Part shown: piece by piece, positions 1 through 11,270 of the stretch
Numbering within the stretch: the first letter of the stretch is position 1
Layout: every line of letters begins with the position of its first letter
NCBI GenBank assembly: GCA_963921195.1
Contig: OY992538.1
Coordinates: forward strand, 52,256,852 to 52,320,851
Origin: Pegoplata infirma
Taxonomy: Eukaryota > Arthropoda > Insecta > Diptera > Anthomyiidae
Direction: 5' to 3'
DNA length: 64,000 nucleotides
Position numbers and translations under genes: made by a program
Notes under the pieces: model-generated
Seen by the model: only the letters and a program-made list of their open reading frames with translations
Database searches by the model: none
What the model was told of the DNA's origin: nothing

Positions 1-127
1 CATGTGCCCCAGTTAAGAATCGAACACGATTATTTTGTCACATTCATGCCATTAACAACACAGACTTTCCGGCACCTTAGACGATACAACCACAACATTG
101 ATATGATATGCTTTGACAAATAGTCGT
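1..127 (-). repeat. tRNA-like SINE fragment, family 2
   Basis: On the minus strand the segment has a box B-like GTTCGATTC and, about 55 bases upstream, a box A-like stretch. A related segment lies at 50640-50800; both share a flank resembling ATGATTTGCTTAGACAAATA. It is cut by the window start and by a GTCY-B element at 128. It is not a functional tRNA because no cloverleaf closes. Assignment as a SINE is inference from box B and the second copy. Confidence 0.35.
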
Positions 128-565
128 TTTTATACCCTCCAGCCACAGTATGGGGGTATACTCACTTTATCATTCCGTGTGTAACGCATCGAAATATCGG
201 TCGGGGACCCCATAATATATATTATTGATCAGTGATCGATTTTAAGACATTCTAGCGATGTCCGTCTGTCCGTCCGCCTGTCGATCTGTCTGTACGTCTG
301 GGGAGGACACGATACAGAACAAAATAAAAGAGCTAGACTCTTAAAATTTGGCACGAATATGTCTAATGTTCATAGGCTGCTTAAGTTCGGAGATGGGAAA
401 AATCGGACCACGGGGGAAAAGTTTCCCCTTTAAGAACTAAACCAACCCTTTGAAAAACGCAATTTTTTATAGTTTTTTTTTACTTTTGCTTAGCAAACGA
501 AACATTTTTATGTCAGAAAAAGTTTGAAGTCCTGCAGTTGGATCCAGAAAGGTTGTTTCCCATCG
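128..565 (+). mobile_element. GTCY-B element, 3' truncated
   Basis: Starts TTTTTATACCCTCCAG, followed by TATA-rich DNA, a conserved block ending CTAGCGAT and a GTCCGTC microsatellite, then the B-type body (GAGCTAGACTC, GAAGTTTGGCACG-like, AAATCGGACCA). The distal half and the terminal hairpin are missing. It matches the full copies at 23029-23746 and 44534-45204. No coding capacity; non-autonomous, Helitron-type by analogy with mini-me/DINE-1. Confidence 0.75.
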
Positions 566-2372
566 CCACCAAGATTGAATTTAAAGTTTATTTTTCAGTG
601 CATTACTTTAAATATCTGGCAGATAAGATAATGATTGCATGCTAGCTTCAACAAACAGGAACTGTAACAATATTCTAGCATACTTTAGAACATGGTAACT
701 TAAAATTAATGTAACCTTGATGTTGGCCAAATGAATGAATGAAAACATGGTTTGAAAAGACTTATTAGACTGGAACGATTGAGGATTTTTTGATGAGTTG
801 AAAGTCAGCAGAAAAAATCTAAATTCGATATGAAAAAAATCTTATATTTATGGTTTTATGCATAACTTCTTAATCCTTCGGCAGATTTCGCTGAAGTTGT
901 CGTTCTAAAGTTAAAGTGTTTTAAATAGAAGAACATCGCTAGATCTTTCCATTGCACAGTAGGTAATTTGAACCGAAATCTTGGCCAAAAATCATTTTTC
1001 GAACTAACAATAATAATGTTTTTGTTAATTACGTTCGATTTAGAAAATATTAAAGCAAATAACTGCATATTTGGTTTTTCCAAAAAACAAATATAAACTG
1101 ATTGACGGGCAGTCGAATTCGGCATTTTCAAGCAACGTGCACAGTGCAATATAAAACGCCTAATTTTGATATAAATTCAAACGATTTTTTCAGTTATTAA
1201 ACATAAAGAAGGATATCGTGTATAATATGGAGAAGAGAGGGGATATTAAGTAATAAAAAAATAGCAAAATATTTTGGTGGACGTTATTGCTTTTTTTAAC
1301 AAAACGTGTAATTATAACTTAACCTTAAATAAATGACTTTTTCAATGAATATAAACTTCGCATAAGCTTTTAATAATGTTAGCCGTGGTGTGCCGTGTTT
1401 TTGATTGATGAACAATTTAAAGAAAATAATTCTGAATTCATTTTTTTTTATTTTCCGTTGCACTTTTTTGCACTTTTTGAGATATCAATTTTCTTTCAGA
1501 CAGCCTCATCTTGCCATATCTTGAACTTTCTAACGTTTGGATTGGGAAAAGAACTAAGAGAAAAAACCCTGTTGCTGTTTATAATTTTGTTGTCAGTAAA
1601 ATTGATTAAAATTATGTTTTAAACCAATATTTGGCTTGGTTGAAGGAAATAGTACGAACTTTTTTTGAAAATTTTTCGTTAAGGTGGTACAAGGCCCACT
1701 CAAAAAATAACAGCTTTTTTCAGCAAAATCAAACAAAATGGTTTATGTGCCATTTTGTTAGCCTTCTTGCGTATTTTCTTCGTGCCGAGTTTCAAAAAAA
1801 TTTGACAATTCGTTTTCGAGATATTCAGTATTTTCCCTTTTTTTCGTATGGTGGCAACCCTAAAAATTTCCACGATTACCAAATTCATAAAATCCAGCTG
1901 TGCGTGTTCACAAAAAACTATTAAATTTAAAATTTCAGCCATATCGGTCTAAAACTTTGGCTGTAATTATTTTTGGCCTAAAAATTGGCTCAAATTACCC
2001 AGTGTGCATTGTCACGATAACATTTTCTGTATTATTTTTGAAATTATTTGTAAAAATTTAAGATTTTTTGAATGCATATATTTAGCCAGAGACAAATAAC
2101 CGTATATTTGACTTTGAAAAGCTTTAAACTTGTTCCAGTTTTTTGCAATCAAAAGAAAATAGTTTTCATATATAGGTAGGAACAGAACAAGCCCGGCACG
2201 ACTTTTTCCATACGATTTGACAGTTAAAAACCGTGACCGGCACGACAAAAAATTAAAACTTATTTTATTTTATCTCCGGGTTCTCTCAATCTCCCTCCCT
2301 CTCACACTCCAGGGTTGCCGCATTTTCACAACAATTTTTAATTTTTTCATTCACAATGGTGTAACAAACGTA
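566..2372. other. AT-rich DNA, no feature recognised
   Basis: Short open frames occur on both strands, the longest (97 codons) at 856-1149 minus and 1631-1924 plus, but none shows a domain, codon bias or splice context. 2280-2320 and 2480-2560 are locally GC-richer without a recognisable gene. Confidence 0.5.
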
Positions 2373-2461
2373 CAGTAGTGCCAACTTAATCACATTGACT
2401 ATGTGATAAGCGATTTTTTTCCGTAAAATTACTCTAATTTTATTAAAAGTTGGCACCACTG
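2373..2461. repeat. 89-bp hairpin, MITE-like
   Basis: Begins CAGTAGTGCCAACTT and ends AAGTTGGCACCACTG, an inverted repeat with one mismatch; the interior is AT-rich. No target duplication is evident and no second copy was found here, so mobility is inferred only from the shape. Confidence 0.4.
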
Positions 2462-3116
2462 AACAAACAAATGACATTTTTTGCCGTCGCCGTCCCCCGT
2501 CATTGTTTTGGGCCTATATTCTCCGGCAACGGCAACCGTCCCCCGTGCCGTGCTTGTTCTGTTTCTACCTTATCACTGACAATGAGTCGATGTTTTTCGA
2601 CATTCTTAGAAACATTTCTAAAAAATATCTAAAATCATACGTACTAATTTAAATTTTTCCTTTAATCCTAAAAGTATACACTCCTTTTTTACACAAAACA
2701 TCAAATATCGTTTTATTCAGTCTTATCGTGATAATTTTCCTTACGAGGATGGAAAAAAATTAAAAAAAAACAAATATTATAAAATATCTTAAATCCCACT
2801 ACCCTAATTCACATAAAAAAGAAGTAAATATGATGGCTGGCAAACAAAAGGTATTCCGTTTATATAATAATTAAATTTTTATTACGAAAAGAGTCAGCGA
2901 GCGCGCATAGAAGAACAGCGAAAAAAATCTTATTATGAAAAAAAAAATTGTTTAATTATGAAAAAAAAAAATTTTTAATTATGAAAAACGTTCATTAAAA
3001 TTAAAACAACACAAGAACTCTTTTTAAAAGCGGTAATGATTCATATTATGTACGTTTGTTACTATTTCTATTTAAATATTTAAATGAACCTAAAAAGTTA
3101 AACAAAGAATGACTAA
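2462..3116. other. AT-rich DNA, no feature recognised
   Basis: Contains a short GC-rich patch at 2480-2560 and A-rich runs near 2930-2990. No repeat partner or coding signal is seen. Confidence 0.5.
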
Positions 3117-3243
3117 GGGCGGATTACTCAATGGAAAGTTAGCTGCTAACTGCCGATTTAACGGAGCCTTATGTCAAAATTTGTATGAAAAACTTAAATT
3201 TAACGGAGAGTTATTTTATAACGGAGCATTGAGTAATCCAGCC
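3117..3243. mobile_element. PIF/Harbinger-like MITE, copy 1
   Basis: 127 bp with inverted ends GGGCGGATTACTCAATG and GGCTGGATTACTCAATG, flanked by TAA on both sides (3114-3116, 3244-3246). A TWA 3-bp duplication with GG-starting ends is the PIF/Harbinger habit. A second copy at 42978-43094 shares nearly the whole interior, which confirms it as a mobile unit. No coding capacity. Confidence 0.8.
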
Positions 3244-3899
3244 TAAATTGACTAAAAAAAAACAAAATATTTTTAAAATAGATGATAGCTTTAGAAACCG
3301 GATATTTTAATCTCTAACAAAATTTTGATGTTGAAGCGGCAAATACAATGGAGTCTTAAAGAAAAATAAATTGAACTTTAATCGGGCTTAATAGTAGAAA
3401 CTGGAAGTCATGCAAAAGATTTGTGGAAAAATTACCAACTCAGAATTTTTCAAGTATTTTGCTTAAATTTGGTAGATATTTATACCATACACCACACTGT
3501 GGTACAGTGTATAATGAGTTTGTGCTGATGTTTTTAACTACCCAAAATATTGATCCTAGACCCACCTTTAAGTATACCGATCGACTTATAATAACTTTTT
3601 GAGTCGATTTAATCAATTTACTTGAAATTTGAAACTTAAGTCTCTCTTGGCACAAGGGAGCCAGCCAATTGAAATTGGAAAAAATCGTTCCATATTTACA
3701 CCTAGCCCCCATACAAAGGTCCTTTTTATTTAAAAATTGTATTTTAATAGGTATCATTTCAAAATTTGGACGGTAAACGTGTTTTGTCTTTACAAATCAC
3801 CATTCCGAATTTGGAAATAATCGGACCAGTTCTCTTGTAGCCCCCCATACAAACCACCTTCCCGATTTTCACATAAATCTCTCAAATTTCATGAAAATA

Positions 3900-5144
3900 T
3901 ATATATATATATTAGTTCCCGTAGTTCCTATAAGGAGCATAGGGCCATAACAAATTCATTCCATTTGGATCTGTCCGAGGCTAGGTTTTTAATTTCGTTC
4001 CAGCTCAAATTATGGTTGCCAGCCTCAATTTCGATTTGGCGACGCCAGGTGTGCGATGGTCTGCCTCTACGCCGGCTACCTTGCGGGTTCCAATCGATGG
4101 CATTTCTTGTCACATCATCAGTAGGCTTTCGCAAAGTGTGCCCCAGCCAGCGCCATTTTCTCTTCCGTATTTCGAAGATTATAGGGGTTTGGCAGGTTTG
4201 GATCCATAGTCTTTCATTCGAAATGGTGACTGGCCAAAATATTCGTAATATTCGTCGTAGACAACGGTTTATGAAGACTTGTATCGAGTTTATATCTGCC
4301 TGTGCTGCATTCCATGATTCACAACTATAAAGAAGTGTCGATTTTATGCAGGAGTTGAATATATTAAGTTTGGTTCTTTTCGATATTTGCGTTGATCGCC
4401 AAATGGGGTTTAGTAAGCCAAATGATTGTTTACCAGCTTTTATTCGGTTTCTAACATCGTCCCCAGAACCTCCAGTAATAGTTTAAAGGCTGCCAAGGTA
4501 GCAGAATGCTGAGACGTCTTCGAGTGTCTGTTCATTTATAGTGAATGGTCTGTTGTTTACCGCATTAATTCTCATTACCTTAGTTTTGGTAATATTTACT
4601 TTTAAGCCAGTTTTAGCTGCTTCAGCCTGTACTGCATTAAGCTTGGCCTGCATATCATTGTAGCTATGGGATAATAGACATATGTCGTCAGCATAGTCCA
4701 GGTCTTCAAGCCGCTTGTTAAGTCCCCATGTGATTCCCCTTTGCTCGCTTGATGCTTTTAACATTATGTTGTCCAGGACTAAGTTAAATAGAAGAGGTGA
4801 CAGGACACAACCTTGTCTAACTCCTGTTTTGATGGGAAATGATTTGCTAATACAACCCTCGTGCAAAATACGACAGCTTGCATTGTGATAAAGACCTTTT
4901 AAAATATCGATAATTTTTGTGGGAGTGCCTTTGCATGCAAGTGCGCTCCATATAGCTGAGTGTGATAGAGTATCGAAGGCTTTTTCGAAATCAATAAAGA
5001 CCAAGTAAAGCGACGTTCTCCATTCAACGGATTGTTCGATTATTATACGTAGACTATTTATGTGGTCGATACATGATTTATTGGGACGAAATCCAGCCTG
5101 CTCGTTACGTAGAAAAGGATCAAATGCGGTTGATAGCCTTTTAT
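3900..5144 (-). mobile_element. 5'-truncated non-LTR retrotransposon (LINE)
   Basis: Flanked by perfect 13-bp duplications TTTCATGAAAATA at 3887-3899 and 5145-5157. Removing the LINE and one duplication restores a continuous GTCY-C sequence. The 3' end (left) closes with a short TA microsatellite, not poly(A); the 5' end (right) is truncated inside the reverse transcriptase, as in target-primed reverse transcription. Confidence 0.92.
3928..5142 (-). pseudogene. LINE ORF2 remnant: reverse transcriptase and C-terminal region
   Basis: One reading frame runs through the insert with a single in-frame stop (TAA at 4483-4485) and no frameshift. Recognisable blocks in order: EQAGFRPNKSCIDHI, then FIDFEKAFDTL (first catalytic aspartates), GVRQGCVLSPLLFN, LDYADDICLL (catalytic YADD), KTKVMRIN, FCYLGS, then downstream LLYSCESW, RKWRWLGHTLRK and WNPQGSRRRGRPSHTWRR. 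The endonuclease and the N-terminal part of the RT are missing. It would have copied its own RNA at a nicked target. The RGRPxxTWRR tail is common in several LINE clades, so I do not name the clade. The 5' truncation plus stop make it inactive. Confidence 0.9.
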
Positions 5145-5413
5145 TTTCATGAAAATAAAAAATATTTAATAAAAACTTTGTTTGTGTATGTTAAACGCGT
5201 ACCTTAATAACCTTATCAAATCTGATTATCATTGGACCAGTTTTGGATGTAATGTGAAAATTTCGCCCGATATTCAGTTAATTTGCGGTTTATCAAATTT
5301 GATTTGTGAGTGTTTTTTATACTTATTAAAGATTTGACAAAATATAGATCTAATAATGTCCATGTTTGAACTTGGGACCCATCTTCCAGGAAACACTGGA
5401 CTATAATTTTTTT

Positions 5414-5928
5414 CAAGGTTGGTTACCGAAACGAATAACGGTAAGGGTAACGGTAACGGTATCTAATTTTTATTTATTTCGGTAAAGGTAACGGTAAGTG
5501 TTTTCAAATCGTTTCGGTAACGGTATGTACCGGTACCGAACCAACCAAACCGGTACGTACCGGTATTATTAATTTAGTTAAAAATTTGAAAAAAGATGGA
5601 ACTGAAAGCTAAAAATATTTTATAGACCCAAAAACCAGTATAGATTTGATATGATAATTATTTTTGTCATTTATTTTATGATAATTTGCAAATTATAAAT
5701 TTAAAATTATGTTAGCAATTTGATTTTATTTTTTTTGTTCGTTAAAATCCCTTAAGACAGGTAAAATTTTGAATACCGGTACAATACCGGTAGCTTCTAA
5801 TAATTATAACGGTAACGGTAAGGGTAACGGTATTTTAAAAATATTTTTAGCGGTATCGGTAACGGTATTCGATTTGAAAGGGTTTTGAATCGGTAACGGT
5901 AAAATAAGGGTAACGGTAACCAACCATG
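5414..5928. mobile_element. 515-bp hAT-like MITE rich in CGGTAACGGTA
   Basis: Ends CAAGGTTGGTTACCG and its inverse CGGTAACCAACCATG; both sides carry ATTTTTTT (5406-5413, 5929-5936), an 8-bp duplication as made by hAT transposases. The subterminal DNA is packed with GGTAACGGTA words in both orientations, perhaps transposase sites. The duplication is low complexity, so the ends weigh more than the flanks. No coding capacity. Confidence 0.7.
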
Positions 5929-6197
5929 ATTTTTTTATTTGTTTTTTTTTTGTGAAATTATCATACAGCGAAAAAACAATGCTTAATAATAAAATTTTAT
6001 ACAAATTTTTTTTTTAGTGTAGTGTGCACATAAAAGTATGCTTAGAATGTATTGAAAAATTGCTTTCGCTAAAACATAGTGATTCGTTAAATTATGTGAA
6101 AAAACAATTACCTACTGATGATAACACTATAACTGGAGTACTTAACCCCTTTTAACAAACAGAATTAGAGCCCGTGCTCGGTCTGTATTAAAAGAAA

Positions 6198-6350
6198 TAA
6201 GTAGAATGTTTAAATTCGACTTGGCCGAATCTATGAATGTCCTCCACAATGCCCGTTTTAAAGGATAGTATATTTTCTAACGTGAAAAAAATTAACAATT
6301 TTTAATAGAAATATTTTATTTTGATTAAAAAACTTTTTTATAAAAATAAG
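6198..6350 (-). mobile_element. GTCY-A 3'-end fragment
   Basis: Has AAATTCGACTTGGCCGAAT and TCCTCCACAATGCCC, the terminal hairpin and adjacent block of family A, then stops before the body. Confidence 0.75.
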
Positions 6351-6382
6351 AAGAGTTACTATTTTTTTTTATCTGTATATTT

Positions 6383-7122
6383 TTTTATACACTCCACAGA
6401 GGGAATATATATGTTTGTCATTCCGTTTGTAACACCTCGAAATATTGGTCTAGATGTCCGTCCGCCCGTCCGTCTGTCTGTCTGTTGAAAACACGCTAAA
6501 TTTTGAAAGACTTTATCGAGACTCCTGAAGTTTAGCCAATATGTTGGGCATTTACCTGGTCAGGTTGGTATTGCAATCCAGCGAAATCGGTCAAGTGGTT
6601 CAAAAGTTAAGAGCAAAAGACTGAATTTCGGCAAGGGTTTTTCGTGAATTTGCGAGATAAAAAATCGCTAACTTTCGAAAGGAAATTCTAAAGATGCTGA
6701 AGCTTAGCATATATATTTGTCGTTGCCCTGGCCTGGTTCGTATTGAATTTCAGCCAAATCGGTCTAGTGGATCAAAAGTTATTAGCAAAGCCGTGAATTT
6801 CAGATTAGTTTCACCTTAAATTCACGTGTTGAAAACCCGTTAAACATGTTTTAAAAACATTGGTAAGTCACACAAATATTTAACAACGTATGTTTGTCAC
6901 TCAAAAATAGTTTTACACTAAAAAAAAAATACACACGAAAAAATTTTACACTCAAAAAAAATTTTTTTAAATTACTTTTTTTTTCAAAAATTACTTAAAA
7001 AAAAGTTTTTTACACAAAATAAAATATTTTAAATAAAAAATGTTATTTTTTACGTTAGAAAATTAACTATCACTTAAAAACGTCACTGTGGAGATAGATT
7101 CGGTCAAGTCGAATTTAACTTG
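6383..7122 (+). mobile_element. GTCY-A element, nearly complete
   Basis: Starts TTTTATACACTCCAC; the TA tract and about 40 bases before the GTCCGTCC microsatellite are deleted. The body follows (GCGAAATCGGTC, GTTCAAAAGTTA) to the terminal hairpin near 7100 and AATTTAACTTG. Its tail abuts an inverted family-A copy at 7123. Confidence 0.8.
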
Positions 7123-7620
7123 CCAAAAAGTAATTTTGTGGCTTACCAATGCTTTTAAAGCATGATTTTTTTCAACACAAGAATTTAAGGTGAAATTAAT
7201 CTGACATTCGCGGTTTTGCTGATAACTTTTGAACCACTTTACCTATTTGGCTGAAATTAAATAGGAACTAGACTAGAGACTCAGAATTGTCGTTCGAAAG
7301 TTAGCGTGTTTTTTCTCTTGTAAACATGTGAAAAATCCTTTTCGAAATTCACTCTTTTGCTTATAACTTTTGAACCCCCGGAACGATTTCGTTGAATTGT
7401 AATACCAACCTGAGCAGGTCAATGACCACCATATATGCTAAACTTTAGGAGCCTCCGTAAAGTCTTTCAAAAGTTAGCGTGTTTTAAACAGACGGACAGA
7501 AAGACAGACGGACGGACATCTCTAGATCGTCTTAAAATCGATTGACAAATATTTCGAGGTGTTACAAACGGAGTGACAAACTTATATATACCCTCTATCA
7601 CTAGACTGAATGGTATACAA
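7123..7620 (-). mobile_element. GTCY-A element, 3' truncated, inverted to its neighbour
   Basis: Minus-strand copy of the body and the 5' end (GACGGACGGACATC, ATATATACCCTCTATCACTAG). The terminal hairpin is lost at the junction with the preceding plus-strand copy, giving a tail-to-tail inverted pair. Confidence 0.75.
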
Positions 7621-7624
7621 ATTG

Positions 7625-8214
7625 TCTGAGGCGTTTTTTTGGGAGGTTGTGTGTGGGGTCTGTGAGGGACATTGACATCACCTTCCCCATCGCGATAAAA
7701 GTTACTAATGTCATTTATTATGATATACTTATTACCTTAAATTAGACAATTTGATCATTATTTGTTATATTTTTTAGTCCACGCCCACAAAAGGGGCGGA
7801 CAAAAAAAAAAACTTAAACTTTTTATCCCTTGGGATCAAATTCAGGACTTTGAATTTTTCTTGTACAAAATCTTTTGTTTGATTAACAAAAATACAATAA
7901 AACAAGTACGAAAAAGTAGTTTTTCAGAGGTTGGTTTAGTTCTTCAAGGAGGAACATTATCCCCCCCTGGTCCGATTTTGGCCATTTATGAACTTAACCT
8001 GCCTATGACAATGAGCCATATTTTTTGCAAAACTTCAGGAGTCTAGCTGTTTTATTTTGGACTGCATTGTGTTTTCTACAGACAGACGGATGACGGAAGA
8101 ACAGACGGACATTCATAGAATGTCTTAAAAAGGATCAAGGATGAATAATATATATACTTTATTACAAACGGAATGACAAACTGAGTATACCCTATTGTCA
8201 TTGGAGGGTATAAA
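7625..8214 (-). mobile_element. GTCY-B element, distal end degraded
   Basis: Contains CCACGCCCACAAAAGGGGCGG, GTTCTTCAAGGAGGAAC, CCTGGTCCGATTTTGGCC, a decayed GACAGACGG microsatellite and the end TTGGAGGGTATAAAA. Matches the complete B copy at 23029-23746. Confidence 0.75.
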
Positions 8215-8337
8215 ACAATTCAAGAGAGTTAAAATAAACAAAATGGAGAGTGTAGGGGGTAATTTTGATTTGGTACCGCCGAAAAACATGCTTACTTATT
8301 TTTCATGTATGTACTTTGTTCAAGAATTAAACCTTTT

Positions 8338-8402
8338 TAAAGCCGTTTAACTACACATGGACCAAGGGGATTAGAAAATGTAATTTTTTTTGCGGTCCAC
8401 CC
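8338..8402 (+). mobile_element. GTCY-B fragment
   Basis: CATGGACCAAGGGGATTAG and GCGGTCCACCCCTTGTGG match the middle of B (GACCAAGGGGGTTAG at 44917). Confidence 0.6.
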
Positions 8403-8950
8403 CTTGTGGTCATCCACTAAAAAATCAAAAATATGCGCTAAAAACATTCAAAATATGCACTAAAAACCCAAAAATATGCAATAAATAATAAAATATGTAT
8501 AATAAAAATCTTGTTTTCATACGAAAAACTTCTTTAAAAGCAAAAAATAACGCCGGATTTAAAAAGTAACATTAAAACCTTTATGTAAGCAAAATTTTTT
8601 CAGAAATTAAGACAATCTGTAAAAAAAAAAATAAAAAACATTTTCTTATTTTGAAAATAAATTTTTAAAACTTAAAAGTAGTTTTTGAAACAAATAAGTT
8701 TCAATTTGTGTTTTTGCTAATTGATGCCAAAATATGTGCTTAAACTTTGGAAATATGCACAAAATATGCATTTAAAAACAATTATGCAAAAATATGCATT
8801 TTCACCAATGTATGCAAAAATATGCAAAAACAAATCGATGCCATTTTAACGCAAATTTCTTGATTCGAAAAGATAATTGTTCGATATCGTTTTTAGACTA
8901 TCGACAAAAAAACATGCATTTGCATGGAAATTTCGTACCTAGTCATAATA
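8403..8950. mobile_element. ATATGC-rich element J, copy 1, left end lost
   Basis: Repeats of AAAATATGCACTAAAA, then ATCTTGTTTTCATACGAAAAA and TTTGCATGGAAATTTCGTACC, collinear with 26303-28289 where intact TAGGGATG ends remain. Here the left end is missing. Confidence 0.65.
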
Positions 8951-9720
8951 AATGAATTCGTTACATTTTACATTTTTGAGGGAGAAAAGTATTGGACAGA
9001 AATTCACTACTCACTTAACTGAAAAGATTCGAAAAATCTTTTTGGCGCCCAACTGAGGGCCAGAATAAAAAAACTTAAAAAAATAGCAGTATATGCGCTA
9101 CATCCGAATATAACAATCTCCGCGTAGATTCCAACAAGTTTGTGAGTTCCTCTTAATCTATCGTTCTTTGAAGGGTTAAATCATATAATGATCTTATTTT
9201 TTTTTCGTGGTATTGTTTTCCTCACCTTTAATTAGCATATTTAACATCTTTACCTACAATTTTTAGCACTTCAGAATCATTAAATATGATTATATCAAAA
9301 GATGATAATGATGACGATAACGTTTCATTCTTGATTTCTCTAGATGAATACTTGTACAATCACATCGTCGACGACATGACACCCACATTCTTGTTTTGTA
9401 AACAAAAACGTTAAACAAAGAGGTTTCTTTAAAGTTAACAATTTAGATATAAATTCATAATAAACTAAATAAATATTTAGGAATTAGTCAACAAAACAAG
9501 TCGTGATCTTTGTAGAAAATTTAGTGTGTAAATAAAATCTAATCATTTGTTAGAAAAAATTATATTAACAAATAAATAAATAATTTATGAAATCATGTTA
9601 TTTTTTTCGGAGAGTAAATTAAGATGTTAACTCATTAAGAAAATATAAATATATAAAAAGTGACTTAAGTTTACTTTGATAACTAAATTTGTTTATATTT
9701 TCTTTATAAATAATAAAAAA
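8951..9720. other. AT-rich DNA, no feature recognised
   Basis: No open frame above background and no repeat partner in the window. Confidence 0.5.
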
Positions 9721-9721
9721 A

Positions 9722-10085
9722 ATCTACATCGTAGTTTATTAATATTATTTTTTAATAAAAAAACATTTACATATGCAAAATAAAATACACTTTAAACAAA
9801 CAAAACCTTTCTAACAAAATTTTAGTTATTTTACCTAAGAACTTTGTAAATTTTTTGGTAAGTGCAGCTTATAAATTGCAAACACAACTTCAAGCATAGA
9901 TTAGATAGACATCAAAAAATTTAGATTATAGTTTATTATTATTATTATTATTTTTATTTTTTCATATGCAACGTAAAATACACTTTAAACAAACAAAATC
10001 TGTCTAATTAATGCTTAGTTATTTTACCTAAAAACTTTGTAAATTTTTTGATTAAAGATAATGCTGCTTGTAAATTGCAAATATA
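9722..10085. repeat. Diverged tandem duplication, about 195-bp period
   Basis: AAAATACACTTTAAACAAAC and ACTTTGTAAATTTTTTG occur in the same order in 9722-9890 and 9917-10085. The copies differ by many substitutions and a (TTA)n expansion in the second. Confidence 0.7.
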
Positions 10086-10579
10086 CAGACTTTTTTTCAT
10101 TTGTTAATTTTTTTTATCAACAGCTGCTAACTGTCAAAAAAATTAAATAATTTTGTTCATATTATGCAATAAATACAAATATGCAAATATAATATTTGTT
10201 TTATTTATTAAAAAAAACTGTATAAAAATTGTGAAAAATAAAGTGTAAATAGCAATAAAAAGAAAAAAATATATTTAAAATTCTACTACCCATAATCACT
10301 TTAGTGTTAATAAATTTAAATAAAAGGTAAATATTTTTTTTGTTTAAATATACAATTGGCAAATTAAACAATTAAAAAATTACAAAGTTCAACAACTTGT
10401 GTAAATTATAAAAGGAAACATGCAAATAGGCGTTTCTGCTGCATTTACTTGTGTTAATCGAGAATCTGACATACAAATGATTTACAAATCGGTTTAATTC
10501 TTGATTTAAAAAAAAGTTTCTAAAATAATAAATATAACAGGGCAACCAAAAATGAATAGTAAGATATTAATTATAAATT

Positions 10580-10782
10580 TATTTATTTTTTATTATTTTT
10601 TTTTATTTTATTAAGAATTACCATATAATTACAAATTATATACTAATTTTATCTAACCGAGAACTAGTAACAATGACCTTCGTCTCGTTGTAGCGAATCA
10701 GACCAAGGCCTCTGGTGGGAATCGAACCCACGACCCCCAGACTCATAGGCTAGCACGCTACCAACTAGCCTACTGGGGCGCC
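10580..10782 (-). mobile_element. tRNA-derived SINE, copy 1
   Basis: 203 bp flanked by a perfect 13-bp duplication TTAATTATAAATT (10567-10579, 10783-10795). On the minus strand the head reads as a tRNA-like promoter: box A region TAGGCTAGTTGGTAGCG and box B GGTTCGATTCC inside the T arm GTGGG...CCCAC. It is followed by a tRNA-unrelated region (CGCTACAACGAGACG) and an AT-rich tail. Copied in trans by a LINE; transcription by RNA polymerase III is expected from the boxes. Confidence 0.88.
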
Positions 10783-11143
10783 TTAATTATAAATTAAATG
10801 TGACCATACAAGTATAAAAATGAAAAATTTTATTTTAGGCCTCTGTTCTGTCTTTCACAAATTTTTAATTCACATGAAAATTTCCGAATCACATGAAATC
10901 AAGTTTAGTGTTTTGTTGATCACGTTTTCATTCGAAGTTGAAATCGAATAAATAAAACTTAAAAAATTATAAGGAAAAAAGTGCATTCGTTTTACTTTCA
11001 CCAAATTTTATTTATGTGAACCAAAACGAAAAAGAAATTCGGATGTGAAATCTAGAACACCAAAAAAATTCGGAAATTTTAATTTTCACATTTTTTATGT
11101 GAATTACTTTTTTTGGAACAGCGGCCTTAGTTTTTAAGTTAAA

Positions 11144-11270
11144 ACAAGTAGAAAAATTACATTCGTCTCGGCCGAATCCATGAATAACTTTAACAATGCC
11201 CAAAACACTTTTTTAGTGATTTTAATTTTTTTAGCGAAAAAATAAATAAAATTTATCAAAAATTTTGAAC
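11144..11270 (-). mobile_element. GTCY-A 3'-end fragment
   Basis: ACAAGTAGAAAAATTACATTCG with a decayed hairpin and CAATGCCC; sits directly beside the next family-A copy. Confidence 0.6.

Larger units (their letters stand above)
3478..5405 (+). mobile_element. GTCY-C element interrupted by a LINE
   Basis: Starts TTTATACCATACACC, has ACTTTTTGAGTCGATTTA and the C-type body (CCCCCATACAAA blocks, CACATAAATCTCTCAAA), and resumes after the LINE at 5145. It matches 59334-60094 (complete, opposite strand), 20586-21173 and 32635-33005. The terminal hairpin is absent; the right end runs into the hAT-like MITE at 5414. Confidence 0.75.

Noticed and set aside
856..1149. 97-codon frame on the minus strand
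   Set aside because: No domain, no supporting composition; expected by chance at this AT content.
8338..8950. A single transposon joining the B fragment and element J
   Set aside because: The other J copy has no B sequence at this edge, so they are adjacent, unrelated repeats.
10680..10782. Functional tRNA gene
   Set aside because: Boxes A and B and the T arm are present but the acceptor and anticodon stems do not close, and the unit is flanked by SINE-style duplications with a second copy.
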